Part shown: positions 42,541-52,221 of the stretch, in pieces
Layout of the letters: each line of letters opens with the position of its first letter
How positions within the stretch are numbered: the stretch's first letter is position 1
Source: Hyphococcus flavus
GTDB lineage: Bacteria; Pseudomonadota; Alphaproteobacteria; Caulobacterales; Parvularculaceae
Direction of reading: 5' to 3'
DNA: 64,000 nucleotides
Assembly: GCF_028748065.1 (NCBI RefSeq)
Contig: NZ_CP118166.1
Coordinates: 1,813,501-1,877,500 of the forward strand
Translations under genes and position numbers: made by a program
Notes under the pieces: generated by a model
What the model was told of the DNA's origin: nothing
Seen by the model: the letters and a program-made list of their open reading frames with translations, nothing else
Database searches by the model: none

Positions 42541-44001
42541 ATGACAGCATCAACGTCAACGGAAAATAGTCGAGTAAAACCGAATATGATACATGGCAAC
42601 GCTTCAAATATAGAGCCGTTCTCCGAGACGGCTCTATCGCTTTTTCATGCCGCCATGGGCGCGAGCGATGATGCGGAGATCAACGAGAACCATGAGCTGA
42701 CGCTCGGCGGTACAACTGTGAGCGAGTTGGTCGAGGGTTTTGGAGCGCCTTTATTTGTCATTAGCGAAACAACGTTGCGATCTAATTTTCACCGCTTCCG
42801 TTCTGCTTTCCATAGCTGTTGGGATGAATCGGTTGAGGTGCTCTATGCCGTAAAAGCCAACCCAAACCCGGTTCTTTGCAGGATATTGTCAGAGGAAGGG
42901 GCAGGTTTTGATTGCACAGGTTATGGAGAGCTAAAGCTTGCGATCGAATACGGAAGGTGCCCAGCTAAAACGACATTAAACGGCAGCAACAAAACGCAAC
43001 ATGAACTGAAGTTAGCGATTGAGGCTGGCGCCATGATTGTTGTCGACGTGGAAAGCGATTTATCGCAACTGGCGTATGCGGCTTCTGGAATGCAGAGTCA
43101 TGTGAAAGTGTTGATTAGGCTAAAAGCTTTCGATGCTGAACTCATGGCGAATTTTGAAAGCGATGCCTACCCTTCGGGGGATGGGGCTGCGCAAGTTTTG
43201 GCGCGAAAAAAATGGGGTCTCGGCTTTGAGGCAGCGAAGCGGGTTATTGAAAAAACCAAAGCTGTATCACAATTGGAGCTTGCTGGTTATCACTTACATA
43301 TTGGCCGCTTAACGCGAAATGCAGATGCTATAAGGGCAAATGCGACCGCGCTGTCCACGCTTATTGGCGATCTGAATACCGCAACAGGTTTTTCACCGAA
43401 GATTATTGATATCGGCGGCGGTTGGCCAAGCGATCGCGACCCTGAAGCGCGTACAGATAAGCTAAATCCGTTTTCCATTGAGGACTACGCGGACTGTGTT
43501 TGCGCTGCGTTGCGCGAAGGATTGAATAGATCGGGCATGAAAACGCCGATCCTTTGGTTGGAGCCCGGAAGATATTTGGTGAATAACGCCGGTGTTTTAC
43601 TGACGCGCGTCGGTTGTATCAAACATGATGAGGACCGATGCTGGGTCAATGTTGACGCCAGCGGTGAGTGGCTTGTGCTAACGACGTTGCATGGCGCGCG
43701 CAATTTGATCGTCCCAACAAGCAGAATGGAGCGCAACCTCAGCTTGGTTGCCGATGTGGTCGGACCGAATTGTATTCCAGCAGTGTTTGGCAAAGACAGG
43801 CCCCTTCCCGAACTTGAGAGGGGAGAAATGCTCGCCGTTTTTGATGCAGGCGCCTACGGAGAAAGCCAAGCCAGTCAATTTAACTCGATTCCAAGACCCG
43901 CAAGCGTGCTTGTTTGTCGTGGAAACGCAGACCTTGTTACGCGGCGGGAGACGATTGATGACCTCTTCGCCCGGTATGTGACGCCTGAAAGATTTGAGTG
44001 A
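42541..44001 (+). CDS. Fold-III PLP decarboxylase family protein, not a standard diaminopimelate decarboxylase
   Basis: Protein of 486 residues of the Orn/DAP/Arg decarboxylase family 2. The PLP lysine is K105 (LYAVKANPNP), GGG at 292-294 and EPGR at 341-344 bind the phosphate, and Y439 is in FDAGAYG. The usual C-E-S-G-D motif is replaced by C411-I-P-A-V, the usual HIGS is HIGR (R256), and YN near 447 is FN. These are substrate-contact positions, so the substrate is probably not meso-diaminopimelate. The first ~60 residues are an extra tail before the barrel. A hairpin follows at 44009. Confidence 0.75.
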   Translation: MTASTSTENSRVKPNMIHGNASNIEPFSETALSLFHAAMGASDDAEINENHELTLGGTTVSELVEGFGAPLFVISETTLRSNFHRFRSAFHSCWDESVEVLYAVKANPNPVLCRILSEEGAGFDCTGYGELKLAIEYGRCPAKTTLNGSNKTQHELKLAIEAGAMIVVDVESDLSQLAYAASGMQSHVKVLIRLKAFDAELMANFESDAYPSGDGAAQVLARKKWGLGFEAAKRVIEKTKAVSQLELAGYHLHIGRLTRNADAIRANATALSTLIGDLNTATGFSPKIIDIGGGWPSDRDPEARTDKLNPFSIEDYADCVCAALREGLNRSGMKTPILWLEPGRYLVNNAGVLLTRVGCIKHDEDRCWVNVDASGEWLVLTTLHGARNLIVPTSRMERNLSLVADVVGPNCIPAVFGKDRPLPELERGEMLAVFDAGAYGESQASQFNSIPRPASVLVCRGNADLVTRRETIDDLFARYVTPERFE

Positions 44002-44008
44002 CGCTCCA

Positions 44009-44046
44009 ACCCTGGCTCTCGAAGTCTGTTGCCAGGGTCCTTTTCC
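44009..44046 (+). terminator. Probable terminator after the PLP decarboxylase gene
   Basis: ACCCTGGC (44009-44016) pairs with GCCAGGGT (44031-44038) in an 8-bp stem with a 14-base loop, followed by CCTTTTCC. It may separate this gene from the ThDP enzyme gene. Confidence 0.55.
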
Positions 44047-44098
44047 GCTCTATAAAACCGGGGTATAACCGATTATTGACAGATTAAGGAGTGAAAAG

Positions 44099-45823
44099 AT
44101 GGCGAAGGTAGACGGCGGCGTCATGGTTATTAAAACGCTTTTGGCGGGCGGCATCGATCAAGGCTTTGCTCTCCATGGCGGCCATCTTGAGCCTGTTTTT
44201 CAGGCTGCCATCGATCATTCGTTTCCTATCATAGATACGCGTCACGAGGCGGCGGCGGGGCATGCAGGTGCCGGTTATGCAAAGTCAAATGGGCGTCCTG
44301 CGGCAGTGTTCGTAACGGCAGGGCCTGGTATGACAAACGTCATAACGGCTCTCGCTGATGCTTATCTTGACGGCGTTCCAATGATCGTTATCGCTGGGGC
44401 TGAGCCCCTGGTTGAGAACGAAGCCAACGCCCTCCAGGGCGGGTTTGATCAAGTCGCGTTAGCCAAACCGGTTTCAAAGTGGGCGTTTCGAATTACGCGT
44501 ACAGAAACAATTCCCCGGATTGTTGCTCGTGCTATTCGCGTTGCAAGTACTGGGCGCCCCGGTCCGGTGTTTTTGGAAATTCCGGCGGATGTTATTTATC
44601 AACCTCTTCCTTATGAAGAGTTTGACTCGCCGAAGATTGAATTGCCAGCAAAGCCAGCGCCGGGAGTTGGAAGCCTTGGTGAAGCGCTAGATCTATTAAA
44701 AAAAGCCAAGCGTCCAATCATTATGGCCGGTGCAGGAGTTGCGCTTTCGCAGTCGCAAAAATTACTTACGGCTTTTGCAGAAATGACAGATACGCCCGTT
44801 TATACTAATTGTAAGGCTCATGGCGCCATACCGACAAGACATCCGCTATGGGGCGGTGATTTTGCTAATCTTAAAGCATTGAATGACGAGGGGGCGCCGC
44901 CGGATGTGGTGTTGTTGCTCGGCGCGAGAATTGGTCGCTATACAGGCGGCATGACGGACAGCCTGGTGCCTTTTGACACGAAGATAATATCAGTTGACAT
45001 TGACGGGTCTGAGATTGGCCGTCTTCGTCCTGTAAAAATTGGTATCGAAGCTGACTGCAGCGAATTTTTAAATACTGCAATCACAGATGCGGCAGGTTAT
45101 GACTGGTCTGATCGGGAAGAATGGAGAAGCGTCGTAACGAATGCTGCTGACTGGCACATTCGGCGCTTTAAAGACGCCCTGGATAAATCCAATACCCCAA
45201 TTCATCCGTATAAGGCAGGCTTTGAAATTGTGAATGCCCTGCCTCAACAAAGCTGGGTCGTAGTTGATGGGGGAGAGTCATATAACTGGATTGAATTAAA
45301 CCTTGCGCAATCTGACATCGGTGGTTTCATGGTGACGGGCTATCTGGGATGCCTGGGGACTGGAATGCCATATGCTATCGGCGCGCAACTTGCGCATCCG
45401 GACAAGCCTATCGTTTGCATAGCTGGGGACGGAGCGGTTGGCTTTAACATCCAGGAATTTGATACTATGGCGCGGCACAATCTGCCGATCCTAAACATCG
45501 TTTTCAATAATCAGTGCTGGGGCTTGTCGAAACACGGACAAATGATGATGTTTGGCGCGAACCGGCAATCAATCGTTGATCTTGCAGATTCTGGTTATGA
45601 CGGCGTTGCGAAAGCATTCGGATGTCATGGTGAGCGTGTGACGGAAGCTGATGAAATCGGCCCTGCGATAAGGCGCGCGCTTGATTCAGGCCTGCCGTCT
45701 TGCCTCAACATCGTCGTGGATCGCGAAGTTGTTGCGCCATTTACCGAGGCATTGGTGGGCAACAGGAAATCTCAAGGTGAAGTCGTGATTCCTTACTACG
45801 AGAATTTGAATGCCAGCGCATAA
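44099..45823 (+). CDS. ThDP-dependent enzyme, benzaldehyde-lyase-like
   Basis: Protein of 574 residues. From memory the N-terminus is close to benzaldehyde lyase: IDTRHEAAAGHA with the ThDP-activating E50, and the active-site segment LHGGHLEPVFQA with H26 and H29, where benzaldehyde lyase has A28 and this protein G28. The C-terminal ThDP motif is AGDGAVGFNIQEF ending in NIVFNN. These enzymes make or break acyloins without decarboxylation, though acetolactate synthase or oxalyl-CoA decarboxylase relatives are possible. It lies 97 bases after the PLP decarboxylase gene. Confidence 0.8.
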   Translation: MAKVDGGVMVIKTLLAGGIDQGFALHGGHLEPVFQAAIDHSFPIIDTRHEAAAGHAGAGYAKSNGRPAAVFVTAGPGMTNVITALADAYLDGVPMIVIAGAEPLVENEANALQGGFDQVALAKPVSKWAFRITRTETIPRIVARAIRVASTGRPGPVFLEIPADVIYQPLPYEEFDSPKIELPAKPAPGVGSLGEALDLLKKAKRPIIMAGAGVALSQSQKLLTAFAEMTDTPVYTNCKAHGAIPTRHPLWGGDFANLKALNDEGAPPDVVLLLGARIGRYTGGMTDSLVPFDTKIISVDIDGSEIGRLRPVKIGIEADCSEFLNTAITDAAGYDWSDREEWRSVVTNAADWHIRRFKDALDKSNTPIHPYKAGFEIVNALPQQSWVVVDGGESYNWIELNLAQSDIGGFMVTGYLGCLGTGMPYAIGAQLAHPDKPIVCIAGDGAVGFNIQEFDTMARHNLPILNIVFNNQCWGLSKHGQMMMFGANRQSIVDLADSGYDGVAKAFGCHGERVTEADEIGPAIRRALDSGLPSCLNIVVDREVVAPFTEALVGNRKSQGEVVIPYYENLNASA

Positions 45824-46036
45824 CTAAACTCGGGAAATTACGGTTCTCACATTTCCCCCCCCAGGGCGCGAGGAGCTTAGAATATAGCTTTTTTCAGCAA
45901 TGTTCTGCTCAGAGCCGTATTTCCATGCGAAAATACCAAGGAAAGCCCGAGTTTTTCTTGACTGATTTTTAAACTCGTTGAATACTGAGTTCTATGGCGC
46001 GTTGTCTTTAAAGTTGCGCCAGGGAGGGTTTTGAAA

Positions 46037-48295
46037 ATGACGGCGAAAATGATCACAGCGGCGAGTTGCGCCGCCTTGCTCGTGTATGGTGGCCCGGCGG
46101 CTGCGCAGACTGATGAGATTATCGTCTCTGCTAAGAAACGCGATGAAAGCATTCAGGACGTCAACATTTCCGTTACGGCGATCTCTGGCGATGACATGAA
46201 AGCGTACAGCTTCGATACGGCTGATGACATCGCACAACAGACATCAAACCTCACAACGGTAAACCTGTTCGGCAACAACTTGCCGAATTTCGCCATTCGC
46301 GGCGTCGGGCTAAATGATATTGCACCAAATAATAGCTCGCCAACGGCTGTTCACGTTGACGAAGTTTTTTACCCATTCGCTGTCATGCTGAATTTCGGAC
46401 TATTTGACATGGAACGGGTTGAGGTACTCAAAGGGCCTCAGGGTACGTTGTACGGCCGTAACACAACAGCTGGCGCTGTGAGTTTCTTTTCACGACGCCC
46501 TGATATCGATGAATTCAGTGCGGAAATTACGGCTGGATACGGTAACTATCAGAATTTTGAAACTAGCGGCTTCATTAATGCGCCGCTCGGCGACCGCGCC
46601 GCTTTCCGGCTATCGGGCGACTATCGTAAACAAAGCGATGGACCTTTCTACAACCGGAACTTAGGCCAGAACCATGGTGAGATTGAGCGCTTTGCCCTGC
46701 GTGGTCAGCTCAACTTTCAGCCAACAGATGACTTTGAGATCAATCTCAATGTTCACGGCGGCAAAGAAACTAGTGACTTAGCGCAATATGACATGTTGCC
46801 GAGCGGGAATGCAGCGCTGGATGGCTTTTGCGATGCTTTTACTAACGGTACTTTGATGGGTGGCGAGCCGGATTGCTTCGACCTCTCTCTCAATCAGGAG
46901 CCTGATACAGACCCGTTTACATCTGCGCCCGGATTCAGGCCGTCTTTGAATCTTGAAGGCATAGGCGGTGTCGCCACCATAGAGTGGGATGCGGGGCCGG
47001 TTATTCTCACATCCATTACAGGCCTTGAGCATTTTGAACGTGAAGTTCGCGAGGATGCTGACGGCTTCTCGCAGATTATTGTCGACGACTATTACGTAAA
47101 TGATATCGACGTCTTCTCGCAGGAAGTACGTTTTACGTCGGACTATGACGGTCCGTTTCAGTGGATCGCCGGTCTATATTATCAGACCGACTCATTGGAC
47201 TCGCCAATATCCGAGGTAAAGGCGTATACGCGCGGCGTTGCCATTAATACGCAAATTTTTCAGGATACGGAGACATTTGCGGCATTCGGAAACGCAGAAT
47301 ATCAGCTTTCACCAATGTGGAAGCTTTCAGGCGGACTGCGTTACACTCATGAGAAGCGGGACTTTGAAGGGCGAACTTTTTTTGACGTTTTCATGATGCC
47401 GCCTACAGTCGTTTCTTTCGACCCGCCGCCACCAGGTGATCTTCAACCGTTTGGCGTGCCGGCATCGGAAAGAATTGACTCAAAAGAGTTCAACAATATT
47501 TCTGGAAAGGTCGCCCTCGATTTTACACCGGATGACAATACGCTGATCTATCTTAGCGCGTCTCGCGGGTTCAAGAGCGGCGGCTTTAATGGCAACCTGG
47601 CGCTAAACGATGCTTCTATTACTGATTTCGATGAAGAAGAAGTCTACGCGTTTGAGTTAGGCAAGAAGCTAACGCTTGCGAATGGGACGTTACGGTGGAA
47701 TTCAGCAGCCTTCTGGTATGAGTACAAGGACGCTCAACTTCTTGGCAATTTCCTGGTGGATACTGGCGGCGGCGTCATGGGCAACATATTTGCTCTCAAT
47801 AATCTCGCCGATGCGCGTATTGCCGGCTTTGAGAGTGATATCCAATGGAGCCCGACGCCGGAATGGGATATCCGCGGCGGCATCGGTGTTCTTGACACGC
47901 AAATCAAGAACAGCATTGAGCCAATGAACGCGATTACAATTGGCGAAGAACTGTCGTTTGCGCCGCCTGTAAACGCCAATGGCTCAGTGCGATATACAAC
48001 TGATGTCGCAAACGGCTATGTCGGATCGGTTCAGGTTGACGTTACTCATTCGGCGAAGTTTTTCACCAATATATCCAACATACCAGTGACTGAGTCCGGC
48101 GGGTACACATTGGTCAATGGACGGGCGAGCCTGTTTGCCTCTGATCAAGGGTGGCATTTGTCCTTCTGGGCAAGGAATATCTTCAACGAAGAGTATTCAA
48201 CCTGGGTCAACAACCTTGCAAGCACCTATCGAGTCTTGCGCGCAACGGGCATGCCGCGAACATTCGGCGTTGAGCTAAGCTACGCCTTTAACTAG
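46037..48295 (+). CDS. TonB-dependent outer-membrane receptor
   Basis: Receptor of 752 residues with a signal peptide ending at AAAQ (about residue 24), then DEIIVSAKKRDESIQDVNIS and the plug. The plug contains FAIRGVGLND, MERVEVLKGPQGTLYGRNTTAGAV and FFSRRP, which are the standard plug boxes. It ends in GVELSYAFN; the final residue is N after F. The type is the large sphingomonad/caulobacter group of unknown ligands. The ATG at 46037 follows GGGAGGG by eight bases. It precedes oxidative genes on the same strand and presumably imports their substrate. Confidence 0.88.
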   Translation: MTAKMITAASCAALLVYGGPAAAQTDEIIVSAKKRDESIQDVNISVTAISGDDMKAYSFDTADDIAQQTSNLTTVNLFGNNLPNFAIRGVGLNDIAPNNSSPTAVHVDEVFYPFAVMLNFGLFDMERVEVLKGPQGTLYGRNTTAGAVSFFSRRPDIDEFSAEITAGYGNYQNFETSGFINAPLGDRAAFRLSGDYRKQSDGPFYNRNLGQNHGEIERFALRGQLNFQPTDDFEINLNVHGGKETSDLAQYDMLPSGNAALDGFCDAFTNGTLMGGEPDCFDLSLNQEPDTDPFTSAPGFRPSLNLEGIGGVATIEWDAGPVILTSITGLEHFEREVREDADGFSQIIVDDYYVNDIDVFSQEVRFTSDYDGPFQWIAGLYYQTDSLDSPISEVKAYTRGVAINTQIFQDTETFAAFGNAEYQLSPMWKLSGGLRYTHEKRDFEGRTFFDVFMMPPTVVSFDPPPPGDLQPFGVPASERIDSKEFNNISGKVALDFTPDDNTLIYLSASRGFKSGGFNGNLALNDASITDFDEEEVYAFELGKKLTLANGTLRWNSAAFWYEYKDAQLLGNFLVDTGGGVMGNIFALNNLADARIAGFESDIQWSPTPEWDIRGGIGVLDTQIKNSIEPMNAITIGEELSFAPPVNANGSVRYTTDVANGYVGSVQVDVTHSAKFFTNISNIPVTESGGYTLVNGRASLFASDQGWHLSFWARNIFNEEYSTWVNNLASTYRVLRATGMPRTFGVELSYAFN

Positions 48296-48320
48296 TTGCG
48301 AGGAATAAATCCTCCCTGTA

Positions 48321-48357
48321 GGCGGGGGAAAGCATTGCGCATGATGCTTCCTCCGCC
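48321..48357 (+). terminator. Imperfect GC-rich hairpin after TonB receptor gene
   Basis: GGCGGGGGAAAGCAT (48321-48335) pairs, with small bulges, with ATGCTTCCTCCGCC (48344-48357). Only a weak T-rich tail follows, so it may reduce rather than stop read-through into the SDR gene. Confidence 0.45.
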
Positions 48358-48374
48358 GATTTATTAGGCGGATT

Positions 48375-49157
48375 ATGGAACGGTTTTCTTCAAAAACTGT
48401 AGCGATTTCTGGCGGCGCGTCAGGTATCGGGAGAGCGGCGGCCAAGGCGTTTTCAAGCGAAGGCGCAATAGTTTACATACTCGATCAAAACGACTTGCTT
48501 GCTGAAAAAACAGTTGCGGAAATTGGTTCTTTCGCAAGGTTTAAACATGTGAATGTGAAAGATGAGGCGCATTGGATTGGCGCTCTCGATGCAATCGCTT
48601 CTGAAACCGGCGGATTGGACGTTCTTGTCAACTCAGCGGGCGTAGGTGCAAGGGCCACATTTGACGAGTGCAACCTTGAAAGCTGGAACCATGTTATCGG
48701 CGTTAATCTCACAGGCGCTTTCCTCGGGTGCAAGCATGCGTTTCGCATTATGCGCGCGTCCGGAAGGGGCGGCGCGATTGTAAACCTTTCATCAGTCGCC
48801 GCCCACTGGTCTACAGAAGATGGGGCTGCCTACAGCGCCAGTAAGGGCGGGCTAAAGCTTTTGACGCAGAGTGTTGCGCTTGCCGCTGCACATGAAAAGT
48901 TAGGCATCCGGTGTAATGCCGTCGAGCCGACTTCGACAGATACTGAGCTTCTTGACCCTATGGCGGAGTCTTTAGGCGGGCGAGAAAAACTTAGAGAGGT
49001 CATGGGATCGAAAATTCCCATGGGACGAATGGTGCGCCCGGAAGAGGTTGCTGCCGCCATTTTGTTCCTGGCTTCAGATGACGCATCGATGATTAACGGG
49101 ATCGGCCTTCCTGTGGACGGCGCGGTGTTGTCTGGAATGGTAGGCCGATACCGCTAA
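48375..49157 (+). CDS. Short-chain dehydrogenase/reductase
   Basis: Classical SDR of 260 residues with SGGASGIGRAA (12-22), NSAG near 86-89, SSVAAHWS and the catalytic YSASKGG motif, then PEEVAAAILFLASDDASMI near the end. It oxidises or reduces an alcohol/ketone with NAD(P). No specific substrate can be read. It lies 24 bases before the aldehyde dehydrogenase gene, so an alcohol-to-aldehyde-to-acid sequence is a natural guess. Confidence 0.85.
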   Translation: MERFSSKTVAISGGASGIGRAAAKAFSSEGAIVYILDQNDLLAEKTVAEIGSFARFKHVNVKDEAHWIGALDAIASETGGLDVLVNSAGVGARATFDECNLESWNHVIGVNLTGAFLGCKHAFRIMRASGRGGAIVNLSSVAAHWSTEDGAAYSASKGGLKLLTQSVALAAAHEKLGIRCNAVEPTSTDTELLDPMAESLGGREKLREVMGSKIPMGRMVRPEEVAAAILFLASDDASMINGIGLPVDGAVLSGMVGRYR

Positions 49158-49181
49158 TTTCCATTTATGAAGGAGACGGAC

Positions 49182-50651
49182 ATGCCGGAGCTCGAAAAAT
49201 ATCAGCTCTATATCGGAGGACGTTTTACAGATCCAAAATCCGGAAAATGGTTACTCTCAGAAAATCCGTACACGCAAAAAGACTGGGCGCGGATACCGCA
49301 TGCGAATGCCTTAGATATCGAGACTGCAGTCACGGCGGCAGACACGGCGTTTCATTCGCCTGAATGGTGTAATTTAACGGCGGCTGCACGCGGCTCCTTA
49401 CTGAATACGCTTGCTGATTGCATAGAGGAACAAGGCGAGCATCTGGCGGAGATCGAAACACGCGATAATGGCAAGCTGTTATCGGAGATGAGGGCTCAGC
49501 TTTCTTACATCCCGCATATATTTCGTTACTTCGCAGGTTTGGCTGACAAGGTCACCGGCGACGTGGTGCCGCTCGACCGCCCTGACGGTTTTGCCTATAC
49601 GCGAAAAGAGCCGCTTGGGGTGATTGCTGCGATTACACCCTGGAATTCGCCTTTACTGCTCGCTTCTTTTAAACTCGCGCCAGCGTTGGCGGCAGGTAAT
49701 ACAATCGTTTTAAAACCTTCAGAACACGCCTCTGCATCAACGTTGGAGTTTGCCAAAGTTTTCGCGAAAGCCGGGTTTCCCGACGGTGTTTTAAATGTAG
49801 TCACTGGCTATGGGCATGAGATTGGAAATGCGCTGGTTGCTCATGACAAGGTTGCAAAAGTCGCATTCACTGGCGGCGAAGCAGGCGGGCGTGCCGTCGC
49901 GCAGACTGCAGGAAGTAGAGCAAAGGCAGTCTTACTTGAGCTTGGCGGTAAATCGCCGAATATCGTTTTTGAAGACGCAGACCTGGACAATGCTGTAAAC
50001 GGTGTGATCGCAGGCATTTTTGCTGCGAGTGGTCAAACTTGCATTGCGGGCTCAAGGTTGCTTGTTCATCACTCAATACACGATGAATTTGTCAAACGCT
50101 TGGTCGATCAGGCGTCGACAGCACGAGTGGGCGATCCCATGGCGTTGGAAACACAAGTTGGGCCAGTCACGACCAAAGCCCAGCAGCAGAAAATTCTTGA
50201 ATACATTGATATTGCAAAGTCAGAAGGTGCTGAGTGCGTACTTGGCGGCGGTGCAGGCGAGGGACAATTTGTTCAACCTACGATCTTCACGAGTGTAAAG
50301 CCGCAGATGCGTATTGCTCAAGAAGAAGTGTTCGGCCCTTTGTTATGCGTCCTATCGTTTGAAAACGAGCAGGAAGCGATTGAGATTGCAAATGGAACGA
50401 ATTACGGCTTGGCTGCCGGCATATGGACGCAAAACCTTGCTCGTGCTCATCGTGTTGAAAAACAGCTAAAGGCCGGCACCGTCTGGATAAACACCTACCG
50501 CGCCTTCAGTGTTCAATTGCCCTTTGGCGGTTATAAACAGAGCGGTGTTGGGAGAGAAAATGGACGCGCCGCTGTGGAAGAGTTTATGGAAAACAAAAGT
50601 GTCTGGATAAACCTTGCGCCAAAATTTCCAAACCCCTTTATTATGCAATAG
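49182..50651 (+). CDS. NAD(P)-dependent aldehyde dehydrogenase
   Basis: ALDH of 489 residues. It has AITPWNSPLLLASFKLAPAL (cofactor-binding strand), VLKPSEHA, the general base in ELGGKSPNIVF and the catalytic cysteine in SGQTCIAGSRL, and QEEVFGPLLCVL near the end. It converts an aldehyde to its acid. The start at 49182 is preferred because AAGGAG lies six bases upstream. It is co-directional with the SDR and convergent with the MFS gene, with only one base between stops. Confidence 0.88.
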   Translation: MPELEKYQLYIGGRFTDPKSGKWLLSENPYTQKDWARIPHANALDIETAVTAADTAFHSPEWCNLTAAARGSLLNTLADCIEEQGEHLAEIETRDNGKLLSEMRAQLSYIPHIFRYFAGLADKVTGDVVPLDRPDGFAYTRKEPLGVIAAITPWNSPLLLASFKLAPALAAGNTIVLKPSEHASASTLEFAKVFAKAGFPDGVLNVVTGYGHEIGNALVAHDKVAKVAFTGGEAGGRAVAQTAGSRAKAVLLELGGKSPNIVFEDADLDNAVNGVIAGIFAASGQTCIAGSRLLVHHSIHDEFVKRLVDQASTARVGDPMALETQVGPVTTKAQQQKILEYIDIAKSEGAECVLGGGAGEGQFVQPTIFTSVKPQMRIAQEEVFGPLLCVLSFENEQEAIEIANGTNYGLAAGIWTQNLARAHRVEKQLKAGTVWINTYRAFSVQLPFGGYKQSGVGRENGRAAVEEFMENKSVWINLAPKFPNPFIMQ

Positions 50652-50652
50652 A

Positions 50653-52053
50653 TTACATTGAATCGATCCACTCTTGTGCGTCATCAATGCTTTTACTGAA
50701 ATGTTTAAGACCCAGGAACAGCATAATGGCGGCGATCGGCAACGTGACTGCGGATACAATTGTCATTGAGTATTTCAGCGCCATCGGGTCTTTGAAAATA
50801 AAGTCAGTAATAAGTGCAACCAATGTTGGGCCAAAAATCAGCCCAATGACATTATTAAAGAGAGAGAACAATGCGCCAAGCTGGCCGCGCATTTGGTTTG
50901 GCGTAATTGATTGCAGCAGGCCTGGCACAAAGGCAAACAATCCAAATGAAAGACCGATGACTGGAACGCATAGTCCAAGCGAAATCCAGGCATTTGGCGC
51001 GAGTGTTAGAGCTATCGCCAAGGGCGCCATCACCAATGTGAGATAGAGCGGCGCGCGCAGGAAGGCGTCCTTGAGGCCGCGCTGGTTCATCCACTGCGCA
51101 ATGGACGTTCCGCCGATCATACCCAGAGAAGCGAAGATTAGAATGATAATGCCTAGCCGCGTTCCGACCTCACCGGTGTCCCAGCCGAAAGTGCGCTGAA
51201 AAAATGGCGGCAACCACATGGTCAATGTGATGGAGTGTAGCCCCAGTAATCCGAAAGCGATAAAGATCACCATGAAAGTATTGCGGTTCTCAACGAATAC
51301 GAAACGCGCCACCTCTTTTAAAGGGATTTGCAGTGTCGTTTGTTGATGTTTCGCCGTATCAGTTTTCTGTGGCCTCAAGCCTCGGCGTGCTGGCTCCCGG
51401 ATGAGAAGGACCATTGGCACCAATAGCAACCCTGGCAGGCCAACAATAATAAACGCTGCCTGCCATGGTTCGATCGCGCCAATTATGGGTAAAGATAAGT
51501 CAGGGATCCCTGACATCCACTGTAGTACTTTGCCGCCGACCAGGAACGCGAGGCCCGACCCAATAGCTAAAGCCACCATATAAGTGCCAAGCGGGCGAGC
51601 GCGTTTTTTGGGCGGGAAATAGTCTGAGATCATTGAAAGCGCGGCGGGAGATAAAGTGGCTTCGCCTATGCCAACACCCACGCGCATCATAAATAGTTGC
51701 CAGAAGTTCGTTGCAAGACCGCACATGGCGGTCATCAAGCTCCATACAAAGATACCTCCGGCGATGAGGTTTCGCCGGTTTACACGATCGGCGAGCCGAC
51801 CCAGAGGAAGGCCCATAATAACGTAAAACAAGGCAAAAGCTGCGCCGCCCAATAAGCTGATTTGAGTATCGTTAATCTGCATGGAGTTACGGATCGGTTC
51901 GACAAGTAACCCAAGAATTTGCCGATCTATGTAAGCGGCTGTGTAAGAGAGCGTCAGAACGAATACCGCCCACCAGCCAAGCACAGGACTTGGCCACGCT
52001 TTGCTGTCACTTGTTAGCGCTGCCTGCGCGGTGCGATCAAATTGATCCGCCAT
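50653..52053 (-). CDS. MFS transporter, Spinster-like
   Basis: Membrane protein of 466 residues with 12 hydrophobic segments. LTLSYTAAYIDRQILGLLVEP, IMGLPLGRLADRVNRRN and VGIGEATLSPAALSMISDYFPP are the hallmarks of the Spinster-like MFS group (related to sphingolipid and organic acid carriers). The ATG at 52053 follows GAGGA. It is the only gene on the minus strand inside the catabolic block and is divergent from the CoA-transferase gene, so it may carry the pathway's acid substrate or product. Confidence 0.85.
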   Translation of the reverse strand: MADQFDRTAQAALTSDSKAWPSPVLGWWAVFVLTLSYTAAYIDRQILGLLVEPIRNSMQINDTQISLLGGAAFALFYVIMGLPLGRLADRVNRRNLIAGGIFVWSLMTAMCGLATNFWQLFMMRVGVGIGEATLSPAALSMISDYFPPKKRARPLGTYMVALAIGSGLAFLVGGKVLQWMSGIPDLSLPIIGAIEPWQAAFIIVGLPGLLLVPMVLLIREPARRGLRPQKTDTAKHQQTTLQIPLKEVARFVFVENRNTFMVIFIAFGLLGLHSITLTMWLPPFFQRTFGWDTGEVGTRLGIIILIFASLGMIGGTSIAQWMNQRGLKDAFLRAPLYLTLVMAPLAIALTLAPNAWISLGLCVPVIGLSFGLFAFVPGLLQSITPNQMRGQLGALFSLFNNVIGLIFGPTLVALITDFIFKDPMALKYSMTIVSAVTLPIAAIMLFLGLKHFSKSIDDAQEWIDSM

Positions 52054-52221
52054 TTGGTTGTCCTCTGTTTTCATTGTGCCTTGCATTAAGCAGAGAGCTA
52101 TTCTATCGTCACTCGGGAATCCCCCGGTTTTAGCATTGTTTTCTCTCCGGGTCTATTCGCGTGGAAATACGCCTCGCTTTTCGCGGCGGGGTTCATCAAG
52201 AGGATTTGGATTTTCTGCAAA

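Noticed and set aside
45824-46036. Long-distance pairing of AAACTCGGG and CCCGAGTTT around 45826 and 45947
   Set aside because: The arms are about 110 bases apart with no structure between them, so a functional hairpin is unlikely.
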